From the NCBI GenBank assembly GCA_023664265.1, contig JAMPFV010000004.1, positions 1-64,000 of the forward strand: a DNA stretch of 64,000 bases, in the 5' to 3' direction. Numbering within the stretch: position 1 is the first letter of the stretch; each line of letters begins with the position of its first letter. The translations under genes and the position numbers were made by a program. The notes under the pieces were generated by a model. That model was not told the origin of the DNA, made no database searches, and saw nothing but the letters and a program-made list of their open reading frames with translations. Positions 16,131-23,737 of this stretch are shown in pieces. The stretch is from Roseburia sp. (GTDB taxonomy: Bacteria > Bacillota > Clostridia > Lachnospirales > Lachnospiraceae).

Positions 16131-17651
16131 CTACCCTTCCCTTCCTCTATATTCTTTCATCAACAACTGTCTGTCATATTTTCCATTTGCATTGATTGGA
16201 ATGCTTTTTACCTTAAATATACTATCCGGCCACATATATCTTACAAGCTTCTCCTGTAGCAGCCCCCTTACTGCCTCTTCCTGTATATTACCAACATAAT
16301 ATAATATAATTTTCATAGAATCCTGATCATAAATACATACACAATTCTGAACCTCCGGAAGCGCTCCCACATCATTTTCTATCTCCCCCAACTCAATTCG
16401 ATACCCCATTCTCTTTATCTGAAAATCCTTTCGCGAAATATACAAAATCTCTCCATATTCATTATATTTACCGATATCCCCCGTTCGGTAAATAAACTCC
16501 CTATAATGCGTGTTTAATGGGTTTTGGCAAAAGGCCTGCGAGGTTTTCTCCCAATTATTGTAATAACCGTAACCCAAAAATGAACCTCTAAAGCAAATTT
16601 CCCCTTCCTCTCCCTCTTTAACCGGCTCGTTATTATCATTTAATAAAATAACATCACTGTTTTTAAACGGAACCCCTATTGGCAAAGCCTCATTATCATT
16701 AAATATGCGGTTTACAATATAATAAGTACCGGTATCTGTAATTTCTGTCGGACCATATAAATTTGCAAATAAACAATTCGGCAAATACGCAATCCAATAA
16801 TTTAATTGTTTTACGGGCATAACTTCTCCCGCAAATAAAATTTTGGTGAGACACTTAGGAATAATTACAGAAAATGTGTTATAATTAGCTACAATGCTTA
16901 TCGCCGTCGGTACCCAATAAATTGTATTGACTTGGTACGTATTCAAAAATTCTATCAGCTTAACAGGAAATGAAAAGAGCATTTTAGGGATAATTACCAG
17001 TTTACCTCCTGTTCGTATTGTCACAAAAATGTCTAAAACCGACATACTAAAGTAAAAGGGAGTTTGACTTCCAAATACAACCTTCGAATCTAAATTAAAT
17101 GTCTCTGCTATTGTCTCTGCATAATTAATAACTGATCTATGCGAAACAATAGTCCCTTTGGGAGTTCCGGTTGATCCGGAAGTAAAAAGAATATATACCG
17201 GATCAGTATCAATACTTTTTTCTATCACCGAATCAAGTAAATGCTCCTCTGTATTTTGTTCTTTTAACTCTTCCAGTAATACGACTTTCGTTTTTATATC
17301 TGTATTGCATGTAATATCTTTTGCATGTTTATTATCCGTAATAATCATTTGAGGGGATAATATATCCAAAATCTTATTGATTCGCTCCATCGGCGACCTT
17401 GTATCTAAAACACAATATACGCTGTTACTATACATTATCCCAAACATTGCTGTCAAGCAATCAATGCCTTTATCCAAATAAATGGCAACCTTTCCTTTTT
17501 TTATATTATACTTTATAATACCCGTACCTATTTTTTTTGCCTCATTTTGAAATTGACAGTATGTAATTTTTTTACCGGCTTCTTCAAAGACACTTTTATC
17601 TGGTTCATTTTTTACTTGTTCTTCTAAATAGTCTAATATATTTTTCTTCAT
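16131..17651 (-). CDS. Stand-alone amino acid adenylation enzyme (DltA/NRPS A-domain-like)
   Basis: About 506 residues, a complete adenylate-forming enzyme. P-loop ILFTSGSTGTPKGTIVSH (near 165), NLYGPTEITDTGTYY (A5), YRTGDIGKY (A7), FQIKRMGYRIELGEIE (A8) and the catalytic lysine in NANGKYDR (A10). No condensation, thiolation or reductase domain is fused. It would activate an amino acid or other carboxylate with ATP and load it on the adjacent carrier protein. ATG 17651 after GAGGA is preferred over the open-frame start at 17672. Strongly AT-rich codon use sets it apart from genes beyond the island. The substrate cannot be read by eye. Confidence 0.83.
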   Translation of the reverse strand: MKKNILDYLEEQVKNEPDKSVFEEAGKKITYCQFQNEAKKIGTGIIKYNIKKGKVAIYLDKGIDCLTAMFGIMYSNSVYCVLDTRSPMERINKILDILSPQMIITDNKHAKDITCNTDIKTKVVLLEELKEQNTEEHLLDSVIEKSIDTDPVYILFTSGSTGTPKGTIVSHRSVINYAETIAETFNLDSKVVFGSQTPFYFSMSVLDIFVTIRTGGKLVIIPKMLFSFPVKLIEFLNTYQVNTIYWVPTAISIVANYNTFSVIIPKCLTKILFAGEVMPVKQLNYWIAYLPNCLFANLYGPTEITDTGTYYIVNRIFNDNEALPIGVPFKNSDVILLNDNNEPVKEGEEGEICFRGSFLGYGYYNNWEKTSQAFCQNPLNTHYREFIYRTGDIGKYNEYGEILYISRKDFQIKRMGYRIELGEIENDVGALPEVQNCVCIYDQDSMKIILYYVGNIQEEAVRGLLQEKLVRYMWPDSIFKVKSIPINANGKYDRQLLMKEYRGREG

Positions 17652-17692
17652 TAAATCAATCCTCATCGGCATATATATTCGTTATTCTAACA

Positions 17693-17860
17693 TTAATTTT
17701 TATAAAAATGAGCAGTTATTTTCCCACTAAACATTATGTTAAAGACATCAACATATCTTTCCAAATGATTAATAACCATATTTCGTTTCGAATCCTCAAA
17801 AGAATCTCCGTGTTCCTTGATAAATCCATCAACTCCGCCTTTTCTTCCTACATAAAGCTC
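17693..17860 (-). pseudogene. Frameshifted tail or gene remnant after the epimerase
   Basis: Directly beyond the epimerase stop, the +1 frame stays open for 55 codons to TAA 17693 and reads like a real protein end (ELYVGRKGGVDGFIKEHG... to ...TAHFYKN). It has no start codon or ribosome site and begins within one base of the epimerase stop. Either one inserted base truncated the epimerase and removed a C-terminal extension, or this is the 3' remnant of a lost gene. I recognise no family. Confidence 0.45.
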
Positions 17861-18962
17861 ATTCTATATTGCCACAAATAATCTCACTTGGTGAATATAT
17901 CCCAACTAGCGATTCAGATACATAATTCGCATATTCGCCTGCGAACCGCTCTATCATTTCAATCCTTCCCCGATACAACAACACATTGCTTCCGATTCCT
18001 TCCAAGCGCTCTGTCTGTTTGCGCATAATCAGGCATGGCTTACCCATATAATAAAGCTCTTCCTGATTACTTCCACCATCCGTAATGACAAACTCCGCGT
18101 TCTCTAACAGCTTCATAAAATCAAAATAATCTACCCTTGGAAGCAATACAAATCTTGAACTATTTTTAAGTTCTTCAAGAATCTTCATTTGATTCAATGC
18201 ATTCTCCGTAATCTTATGCAAGATTAACACACATTTTCTCTTTTGAGCAATCTTATTTACATGTTTGATCACCTGTCTCATAAATCCCTTATTAACCAAA
18301 TTCTCCTGCCTATGCATTACAAACACAAAATAGTCTGTATCTGATAATTCCTCCAATCCATTCGTTAAAACAGGGATCTCTTTAGAAAATGCCAAACTAT
18401 CTAAAATAGTGTTAAATTCTGTATTTACCACACGCCCTTTTACTCCTCTCAAATTCTTATAAGGCTCTATCCCCGGAGCAAAATGCATGTCCGCAAGGCG
18501 ACTTATCAGCAATCTGTCAATTTCTTCCGGAAAAGGACTAAACAGATTATGCGAACGCAATCCCGCCTCTACATGGCATACCTTCATCCTCAGCGCTTTC
18601 CCAACCATTGCACCCATAAGAGTAGATATCGTATCTCCATGTACAATCATCGGCCTTGAGACTAATTTCTCTGCAATAAAGTTAGATGAGATAATCCGTC
18701 TCGCTTTCTTTCGAGTTCGGATAAACCATACCAGAAGCCCTGTTACGCTTTTCTTTATGCTTTCCTCCTTGCTCAGTTCAACAAACTTTCCGTTCAATTT
18801 AACAAAATCCAATATTCTGCTCCTCTTTAAGTCATTCTGTCCGGAAGCAATAATATTACATATTTTTCCTTTATCCTGGCACTTTATAATGACGGGAAAA
18901 AGCTTTATCAATTCCGCTTCTGTACCAATAAAAAAATATAACTGATGGTTTTCCATATTCAT
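17859..18962 (-). CDS. wecB: UDP-N-acetylglucosamine 2-epimerase-like protein (non-hydrolysing type)
   Basis: A 367-residue protein of the WecB/MnaA group, which converts UDP-GlcNAc to UDP-ManNAc for surface glycans. Motifs: MIVHGDTIST, VCHVEAGLRS, HFAPG, FVMHRQENLV and the nucleotide-binding TDGGSNQEE (usually TDSGG.QEE). Length is near normal for the family (about 375), though the 3' end abuts an open +1 frame. The ATG follows AGAGGAAATGT. The Asn in GGSNQEE and weak conservation in the N-terminal half suggest a divergent member, and a relative acting on another UDP-sugar is possible. First gene of the AT-rich island. Confidence 0.75.
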   Translation of the reverse strand: MNMENHQLYFFIGTEAELIKLFPVIIKCQDKGKICNIIASGQNDLKRSRILDFVKLNGKFVELSKEESIKKSVTGLLVWFIRTRKKARRIISSNFIAEKLVSRPMIVHGDTISTLMGAMVGKALRMKVCHVEAGLRSHNLFSPFPEEIDRLLISRLADMHFAPGIEPYKNLRGVKGRVVNTEFNTILDSLAFSKEIPVLTNGLEELSDTDYFVFVMHRQENLVNKGFMRQVIKHVNKIAQKRKCVLILHKITENALNQMKILEELKNSSRFVLLPRVDYFDFMKLLENAEFVITDGGSNQEELYYMGKPCLIMRKQTERLEGIGSNVLLYRGRIEMIERFAGEYANYVSESLVGIYSPSEIICGNIE

Positions 18963-19020
18963 ACATTTCCTCTTTTCAGCGCCTGATAAACCTTGTCCGA
19001 TTTATTATGCATCCATCCCT

Positions 19021-19095
19021 CTAATACTCTGTCCTTTCCTCACACGGTATCCCCATCAGACCGTTCAGCCCGTAATACCCATGATATTTGGAAAA
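19021..19095 (-). pseudogene. 3' remnant of a DUF6056-like membrane protein gene
   Basis: The minus strand reads KYHGYYGLNGLMGIPCEERTEY then TAG. The intact gene at 20392 ends YYGLNSLTGVPREEWTEY then TAG, and the DNA match continues several bases past the stop (ATCCCTCTAATACT). 13 of 18 residues agree. No start, no upstream homology in frame beyond a few codons. This is what remains of a second copy, lost or replaced when the GT2 gene between them arrived. Region 19096-19156 is AT-rich with TATAATATAAT but no convincing -35. Confidence 0.65.
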
Positions 19096-19156
19096 AGGAG
19101 GGTATCCCCTTGTCAAACAAATTATATTATATAAAGTATCTTATCATTTAATTTTT

Positions 19157-20134
19157 TCACGTATTGTCTTCTTTCGCCTCCTCCTCTTCATTTTCCCGTC
19201 CCATATTTGTCTCTCTTACGAAATAAATCGGTCTTTGCTTAACCTCCATATATATCCGTGCCATATACTCCCCTATCATGCCTAAAACAGTGATAATTAC
19301 GCCGCCGAGAAACAACATCACAATCAGCAGTGTCGAATATCCGGTTCTTGCCGCAACAGGCGTATTCAATGCACTGATGAATGTACAGACCGCTGCTACG
19401 ACAGAAACCAACACAATCAGCAGTCCGAAATATACTACCCCACGCAACGGTGTGGTAGCAAACGCAATAAAGCCACTGTAGGCATAGCGGGCCAGCTTCA
19501 GGAAGCTCCATGAGGTATTACCCGCCGCGCGCTTTTCATTCTCATACTCTATCCACTTGTTTTCGAATCCAACCCATGCATAAATCCCCTTCGTAAACCG
19601 CTCCCGCTCTGTCATTGACACAATCGCATTGACAACACTGCGCTTCATCAGGCGATAATCCGTACTTCCCGGGACAAGATCAATCACCGTAATACGATTA
19701 ATAATGGGATAAAACATTTTTGAGAATATACTCCTGACGAGAGGATCCCCTTTACGGGATACTCTTCTTGCAGACGCACAGTCATAACCTCCTTCAACAG
19801 CCGCAATCATCTGCCTCAATAATTCGGGAGGGTGCTGAAGATCCGCATCCAAAACTGCCACATAATCACCGACACTTTGAGATAACCCGGCATAGATAGC
19901 CGATTCCTTGCCAAAATTGCGCGATAAAAATATATATTGTACCTTCCCCGCATCAGCAGAATCTGCCACTTTCTTAATCAGCTCTCTTGTGTGATCCTTA
20001 CTGCCATCATCAATATAGGTTATGATAAAATCATACCCATGCATATCCGCAAATACTTCTTTTACCCGATTGTAAAAAAGTTCCACACATTTTTCTTCAT
20101 TATAGCATGGAACAATTAATTCTACCGTTTTCAC
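19157..20134 (-). CDS. Polyprenyl-phosphate GT2 glycosyltransferase (DPM1/GtrB/ArnC-like)
   Basis: About 325 residues. GT2 domain: VELIVPCYNEEKCVELF, YIDDGSKDHT, VLDADLQHPPELLRQM, then the TERERFTKGIYAWVGF region. Two C-terminal membrane spans end in ARIYMEVKQRPIYFVRET. This layout belongs to enzymes that load one sugar on undecaprenyl phosphate for outer-face GT-C transferases. The open frame extends 27 codons upstream, but a GTG at 20134 preceded by GGGAGGAG at 5 bases gives the usual family N-terminus. Nearby YfhO- and DUF6056-type membrane proteins may use its product. A second copy lies at 58183. Confidence 0.85.
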   Translation of the reverse strand: MKTVELIVPCYNEEKCVELFYNRVKEVFADMHGYDFIITYIDDGSKDHTRELIKKVADSADAGKVQYIFLSRNFGKESAIYAGLSQSVGDYVAVLDADLQHPPELLRQMIAAVEGGYDCASARRVSRKGDPLVRSIFSKMFYPIINRITVIDLVPGSTDYRLMKRSVVNAIVSMTERERFTKGIYAWVGFENKWIEYENEKRAAGNTSWSFLKLARYAYSGFIAFATTPLRGVVYFGLLIVLVSVVAAVCTFISALNTPVAARTGYSTLLIVMLFLGGVIITVLGMIGEYMARIYMEVKQRPIYFVRETNMGRENEEEEAKEDNT

Positions 20135-20273
20135 AATCTCCTCCCTGTTCATATCACATAGTTCTGTCACAGTGGTATTAATTGTTTTCACTCCCCTGTT
20201 ATGCCGGATTCTCAATCATGTCATATAATCCTTATATTCCCGCCATATCAAGTCTTCCTCTTCTTCACATAAT

Positions 20274-20303
20274 ATTATCACAAATGAGCGGATTTAACAA
20301 CAA
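20274..20303 (-). promoter_or_regulatory. Promoter upstream of the polyprenyl GT2 gene
   Basis: Minus-strand TTGTTG, 18 bases, GATAAT, with TG one base before the -10 (extended type). The predicted leader to GTG 20134 is about 130 nt. Just upstream, at about 20330-20360, AGATTCTTT occurs twice, 21 bases apart. The rest of the gap to 20391 shows no gene. Confidence 0.5.
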
Positions 20304-20391
20304 AAGACCTGCAATCCCATAAAACAACAGATTCTTTAACTATTGGAAAAGATTCTTTTATTGCCCGATATTACCCTCTGCACCTATCCCT

Positions 20392-21744
20392 CTAATACTC
20401 CGTCCATTCCTCCCGCGGCACCCCCGTCAGACTGTTCAGCCCGTAATACTCGCAATATATATAACTGCCCCATCCCTCAGGATCCGCCTCCACATCATTC
20501 TGATATATGAAGCTGTATTTCGTCTCAAACTCAGGCCTCAGCATCGGTACGGTCAAGTCATAGTTTCCCTGCGCCTTCTGCTCCAAAATATAAGCTTCTC
20601 TTTCGTTGATCTCACGCAGAATTCTGACAAGATTCGCCCCATTCCTGAAATAGGAGAAAAACATCACCATTAAAAATATGACAAGGCCCCCATATTTACA
20701 GGCATTCAGGTATACCTCCTCCTTGGGTATATACCAGATGGCCTGCACACACGCGATTGTCATAAAAATACCCGCGCCAAAATAAGCTCTGTCCATCGGC
20801 GGAGAGGTCAAAATCAGGGCATAGGACGTTGCAATGCTGACCACCACATACAAAAGCGTATTGGACAGCTCGCTTATCTTTTTCCCCTTCAGGAGCAGAA
20901 AAGCCAGCAGCAAAACAATAGCGGAAAGCATCACCAGCAGGTATTTATCCACGGCATTGTTAATCTTCAAAAAACGCCCCACATACGCCAGAATGCCGCT
21001 GTGCTCTTCCAGCTCACGAACCGCCTCCCCGCGGCCGCGGTTTCCCGGAGCCAGCACCATAAGCATTAATCCCGTAAGCATTCCCGCCATTCCGGTTATC
21101 ATCCACGGCCTGAGCTTTTTGTTATGATAATAAAAAACCGCCGCAAAGAAAAGAACGCATAACAGACCGCCGCCGGATGTATTCTCATTGCACCACCCGG
21201 CCAGCAGGCCGAATACAAAGAGTCCGGCCGCCAAGGCTCCCCCGTGCCTCACCGCCTCCGCATGCTCCGCCTTATATCTGTATACCGTCACAAAGCCCAG
21301 AATGATCACGGCGCCCCACAGATAATTGCAGGCTCCGCTCAGCCAAAGCACCGTCTGGTCAAAGGATACGCCAAAATACCACACCAAAAGGTTAATGAGG
21401 GTATAGGCCGCAAAATCATAGCGCTTCCGCCCCTCGATATTCCAATAAATCAACAGCGTCAGCACAACAAAGCAGACACTGTTGCAAAAATTGAACACCC
21501 ATTTCGGCAATAAGCAGAAGCACCGCATGATCATCTGCACTACGGAGCGCCCGTTCCAAGTCATATAGTTCTCATACTCCTTTTTGATAATATCCAAAAA
21601 GGAATGATACTCCGATGCGTCAAAAAGCAGCTCGTCCGACATCAGCGGAGTGAAGCAATTGTATATCATAATCGCGATAAAGCTGACTGCCACCGCCAGA
21701 CAAAATATTATTTTTCTTTTCCCCGCGCTAATCTCCCATTTCAT
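20392..21744 (-). CDS. DUF6056-like polytopic membrane protein
   Basis: A 450-residue protein with about ten membrane spans. It shows the pattern of DUF6056 proteins: an early MSDELLFDASEYHSFLDII loop, YMTWNGRSVVQMIMRCF, WLSGACNYLWGAVIILGF, GWCNENTSGGGLL and LAPGNRGRG. Members sit beside polyprenyl-phosphate GT2 genes in Gram-positive glycan loci and may be GT-C type transferases. No activity is proven to my knowledge. The acidic loop after the first span would fit a GT-C catalytic site. It abuts the GT2 gene upstream with no gap. A fragment of a second copy survives at 19021. Confidence 0.7.
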   Translation of the reverse strand: MKWEISAGKRKIIFCLAVAVSFIAIMIYNCFTPLMSDELLFDASEYHSFLDIIKKEYENYMTWNGRSVVQMIMRCFCLLPKWVFNFCNSVCFVVLTLLIYWNIEGRKRYDFAAYTLINLLVWYFGVSFDQTVLWLSGACNYLWGAVIILGFVTVYRYKAEHAEAVRHGGALAAGLFVFGLLAGWCNENTSGGGLLCVLFFAAVFYYHNKKLRPWMITGMAGMLTGLMLMVLAPGNRGRGEAVRELEEHSGILAYVGRFLKINNAVDKYLLVMLSAIVLLLAFLLLKGKKISELSNTLLYVVVSIATSYALILTSPPMDRAYFGAGIFMTIACVQAIWYIPKEEVYLNACKYGGLVIFLMVMFFSYFRNGANLVRILREINEREAYILEQKAQGNYDLTVPMLRPEFETKYSFIYQNDVEADPEGWGSYIYCEYYGLNSLTGVPREEWTEY

Positions 21745-22785
21745 TCAATCATTCTCCCCAATCTGCATTCTCCTCTTAACCGGCACGATTGTCCGCGCAT
21801 ACAGCCCGTTTGCGGCACGGTACAGCAGCGGACTGCACAGGAACAGCTTCATGCGCACCGCATCTCCCCGGCTGTCACAGGCCTCCGCATACACATGCCT
21901 GATTCCCGCGGCCTCCGTCTGCAGCATTTCCGCAAGCCGCTTTGCATCCGCCCTTGTCTCCCGTCTCCCCGACAGCTCCAAATAATACCCCAGCATCCGC
22001 CGCCAAAACCGGTATGCCGCCAAATCGCCCATCTCATCCGATACCTCCGCCCTGATATGGGATATATGCTCCCGCCAGAACGGAATCTCATCGCGAAACA
22101 TCCGCTCGCCTCTCGCCCTGTTCATAATGCTGCCCTCACGGTCAAGCACATAATGGTAGAGGCTTGTATCAAGGTAAACCGCCCTTGACAGCCTGCAGAA
22201 AGCCCGCGTTGTATACATGATGTCCTCCGAGTTCCTCCCCTTGGGAAATCGCGCACCCCTGACCAGATCCCGATGGAACAGCTTGCTCCACACGGAATTA
22301 TAAATCACATACCGGTCATGCCCGCAGATGTAAAGCCTGAGCAGCTCCTCCCGTGAGAGCGGCACCACCTCGCCGCTTCCGCCGTCCTCCCGCAGACCCG
22401 CACGCTCACTGAAATATCTGCACACGGCAAGCTGCGAGCCGGTTTCCACACAGGCCCGGTGCATCCGCTCATACATATCCGGCTCTATCCAGTCATCACT
22501 GTCCACATAGCCGATATAGAGCCCCGTCGCTGCCTCCAGCCCGGCATTTCTGGCATCGGACAGACCGCCGTTGGGCTTGTGTATCACCCGCACCCTTCCG
22601 TCTCTGCGCGCATAGGCGTCGCACAGCTGCGGAGAGCGGTCTGTTGAGCCGTCGTCCACCACTATAATCTCCAGATTGACGTATGTCTGACTCAATACGG
22701 AATCCATGCACCGCTCCAGATAATCCTCCATATTGTACACCGGAACGATAATTGAAATCAAGTCAGAACACGCCTCCGTCAGCAT
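21745..22785 (-). CDS. GT2 family glycosyltransferase
   Basis: A 346-residue capsule-type GT2 enzyme. Motifs: LISIIVPVYNMEDYLERCMD, IIVVDDGSTDRSPQLCD, KPNGGLSDARNAGLEAA and IGYVDSDDWIEPDMYE, all in the family order within the first 110 residues. The rest is a variable acceptor domain without obvious membrane spans. ATG 22785 lies 23 bases inside the end of the GT11 gene. A TTG at LISIIVP after GGAGG is a possible alternative start. It probably adds a hexose to the lipid-linked unit. Donor unknown. Confidence 0.88.
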   Translation of the reverse strand: MLTEACSDLISIIVPVYNMEDYLERCMDSVLSQTYVNLEIIVVDDGSTDRSPQLCDAYARRDGRVRVIHKPNGGLSDARNAGLEAATGLYIGYVDSDDWIEPDMYERMHRACVETGSQLAVCRYFSERAGLREDGGSGEVVPLSREELLRLYICGHDRYVIYNSVWSKLFHRDLVRGARFPKGRNSEDIMYTTRAFCRLSRAVYLDTSLYHYVLDREGSIMNRARGERMFRDEIPFWREHISHIRAEVSDEMGDLAAYRFWRRMLGYYLELSGRRETRADAKRLAEMLQTEAAGIRHVYAEACDSRGDAVRMKLFLCSPLLYRAANGLYARTIVPVKRRMQIGEND

Positions 22786-23659
22786 CTATCAGAATCCATC
22801 CTTTCCAATTCTCCTGTATCTGCGCAGCATCCATATCCTCATAATTGTCATGATGAAGCGGGCGTATCATCAGCTTTCCGGGGTTCCGGTTCAGTCTGGC
22901 CCCCCACATGCTGAAAGTGCTGTTCGCGCAGATATTATGCCTGCACCGGCTCATCAGCGCCATATCCTGCAGGCTTTCCTTTCCGGTATTCCAGTCCACA
23001 ACCCGCATGTTCGGTGCGCAAAACCGCTCCCTTGCGTACGCCGCGTCATCCGAGAATACATAAAACACCGGCTGCTCCACCCGCTCGGAAACATACCGGA
23101 TCGCCGCCTCATAATACTTGTCCGTACAGATTCCCATATATCGCTTTCCATCCGCGACCGTAAGGTAATCCTTGCGCCGGATATGAATGCTCACGGACTG
23201 CTGCCGCTCCAGCTCCGCCAGCGCCGCGGCATTTCTGGGATTCGCGCTCTCGGGAAACCGAATCCGCTCCTGCAGCAGCGCGGTAATGTCCGCATAGTAG
23301 CGTTCACACCCCCAGAAGCCGTACAGATACACGTCATCCATCTCAAAAATCTCCGGCATATAGGGGCGGCACTCATTGACCTGTCTGCTGCGTCTGCCAA
23401 ACAGCCTCCTGCGAAGCCTATCCGTCAGCTTCATGCTGCTGTCCAGAAAGTCTCTCCGCTCCTTGGGCGTGCAGACCTCATATCGCAGCCCGTCCAGCCA
23501 TTCCAGCTCCGGCTCGCGCCACTCCCTGTCCTCCCCCTCCGCATCCTTATAGGCGTACAGGTCGAGCTTCACTCTTTTCCCGAGCGTCCTGAGCTTCTCA
23601 TATAAAGCATACTGGTATAGCTGATTGCCAAGCCCGCCCATTACATGTATGATTATCAT
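22763..23659 (-). CDS. GT11 family alpha-1,2-fucosyltransferase-like protein, second copy
   Basis: About 298 residues, the typical size for bacterial GT11. It begins IIIHVMGGLGNQLYQYALYE, the family N-terminus, and contains VSIHIRRKDYLTV (complete HxRRxDY donor motif) and ICANSTFSMWGARLN. All three GT11 motifs are present, so alpha-1,2-fucosyl transfer from GDP-fucose is well supported as family activity. The open frame runs 26 codons further upstream, but those residues do not fit the family, so ATG 23659 is chosen. No GDP-fucose synthesis genes (gmd/fcl) lie in the window. The copy at 4799 is diverged. Confidence 0.86.
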   Translation of the reverse strand: MIIIHVMGGLGNQLYQYALYEKLRTLGKRVKLDLYAYKDAEGEDREWREPELEWLDGLRYEVCTPKERRDFLDSSMKLTDRLRRRLFGRRSRQVNECRPYMPEIFEMDDVYLYGFWGCERYYADITALLQERIRFPESANPRNAAALAELERQQSVSIHIRRKDYLTVADGKRYMGICTDKYYEAAIRYVSERVEQPVFYVFSDDAAYARERFCAPNMRVVDWNTGKESLQDMALMSRCRHNICANSTFSMWGARLNRNPGKLMIRPLHHDNYEDMDAAQIQENWKGWILIDADGGVF

Positions 23660-23737
23660 TCCGCCGTCCCATCCATATCCCTTTACAAAATAGTATTGAT
23701 TTCTTCCGACAGTCCTATTCCCCCAAATACACTCCAA

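Noticed and set aside
15891..17651. Non-ribosomal peptide synthetase cluster
   Set aside because: There is only one A-domain and one carrier, with no condensation or thioesterase domain; neighbours are glycan genes.
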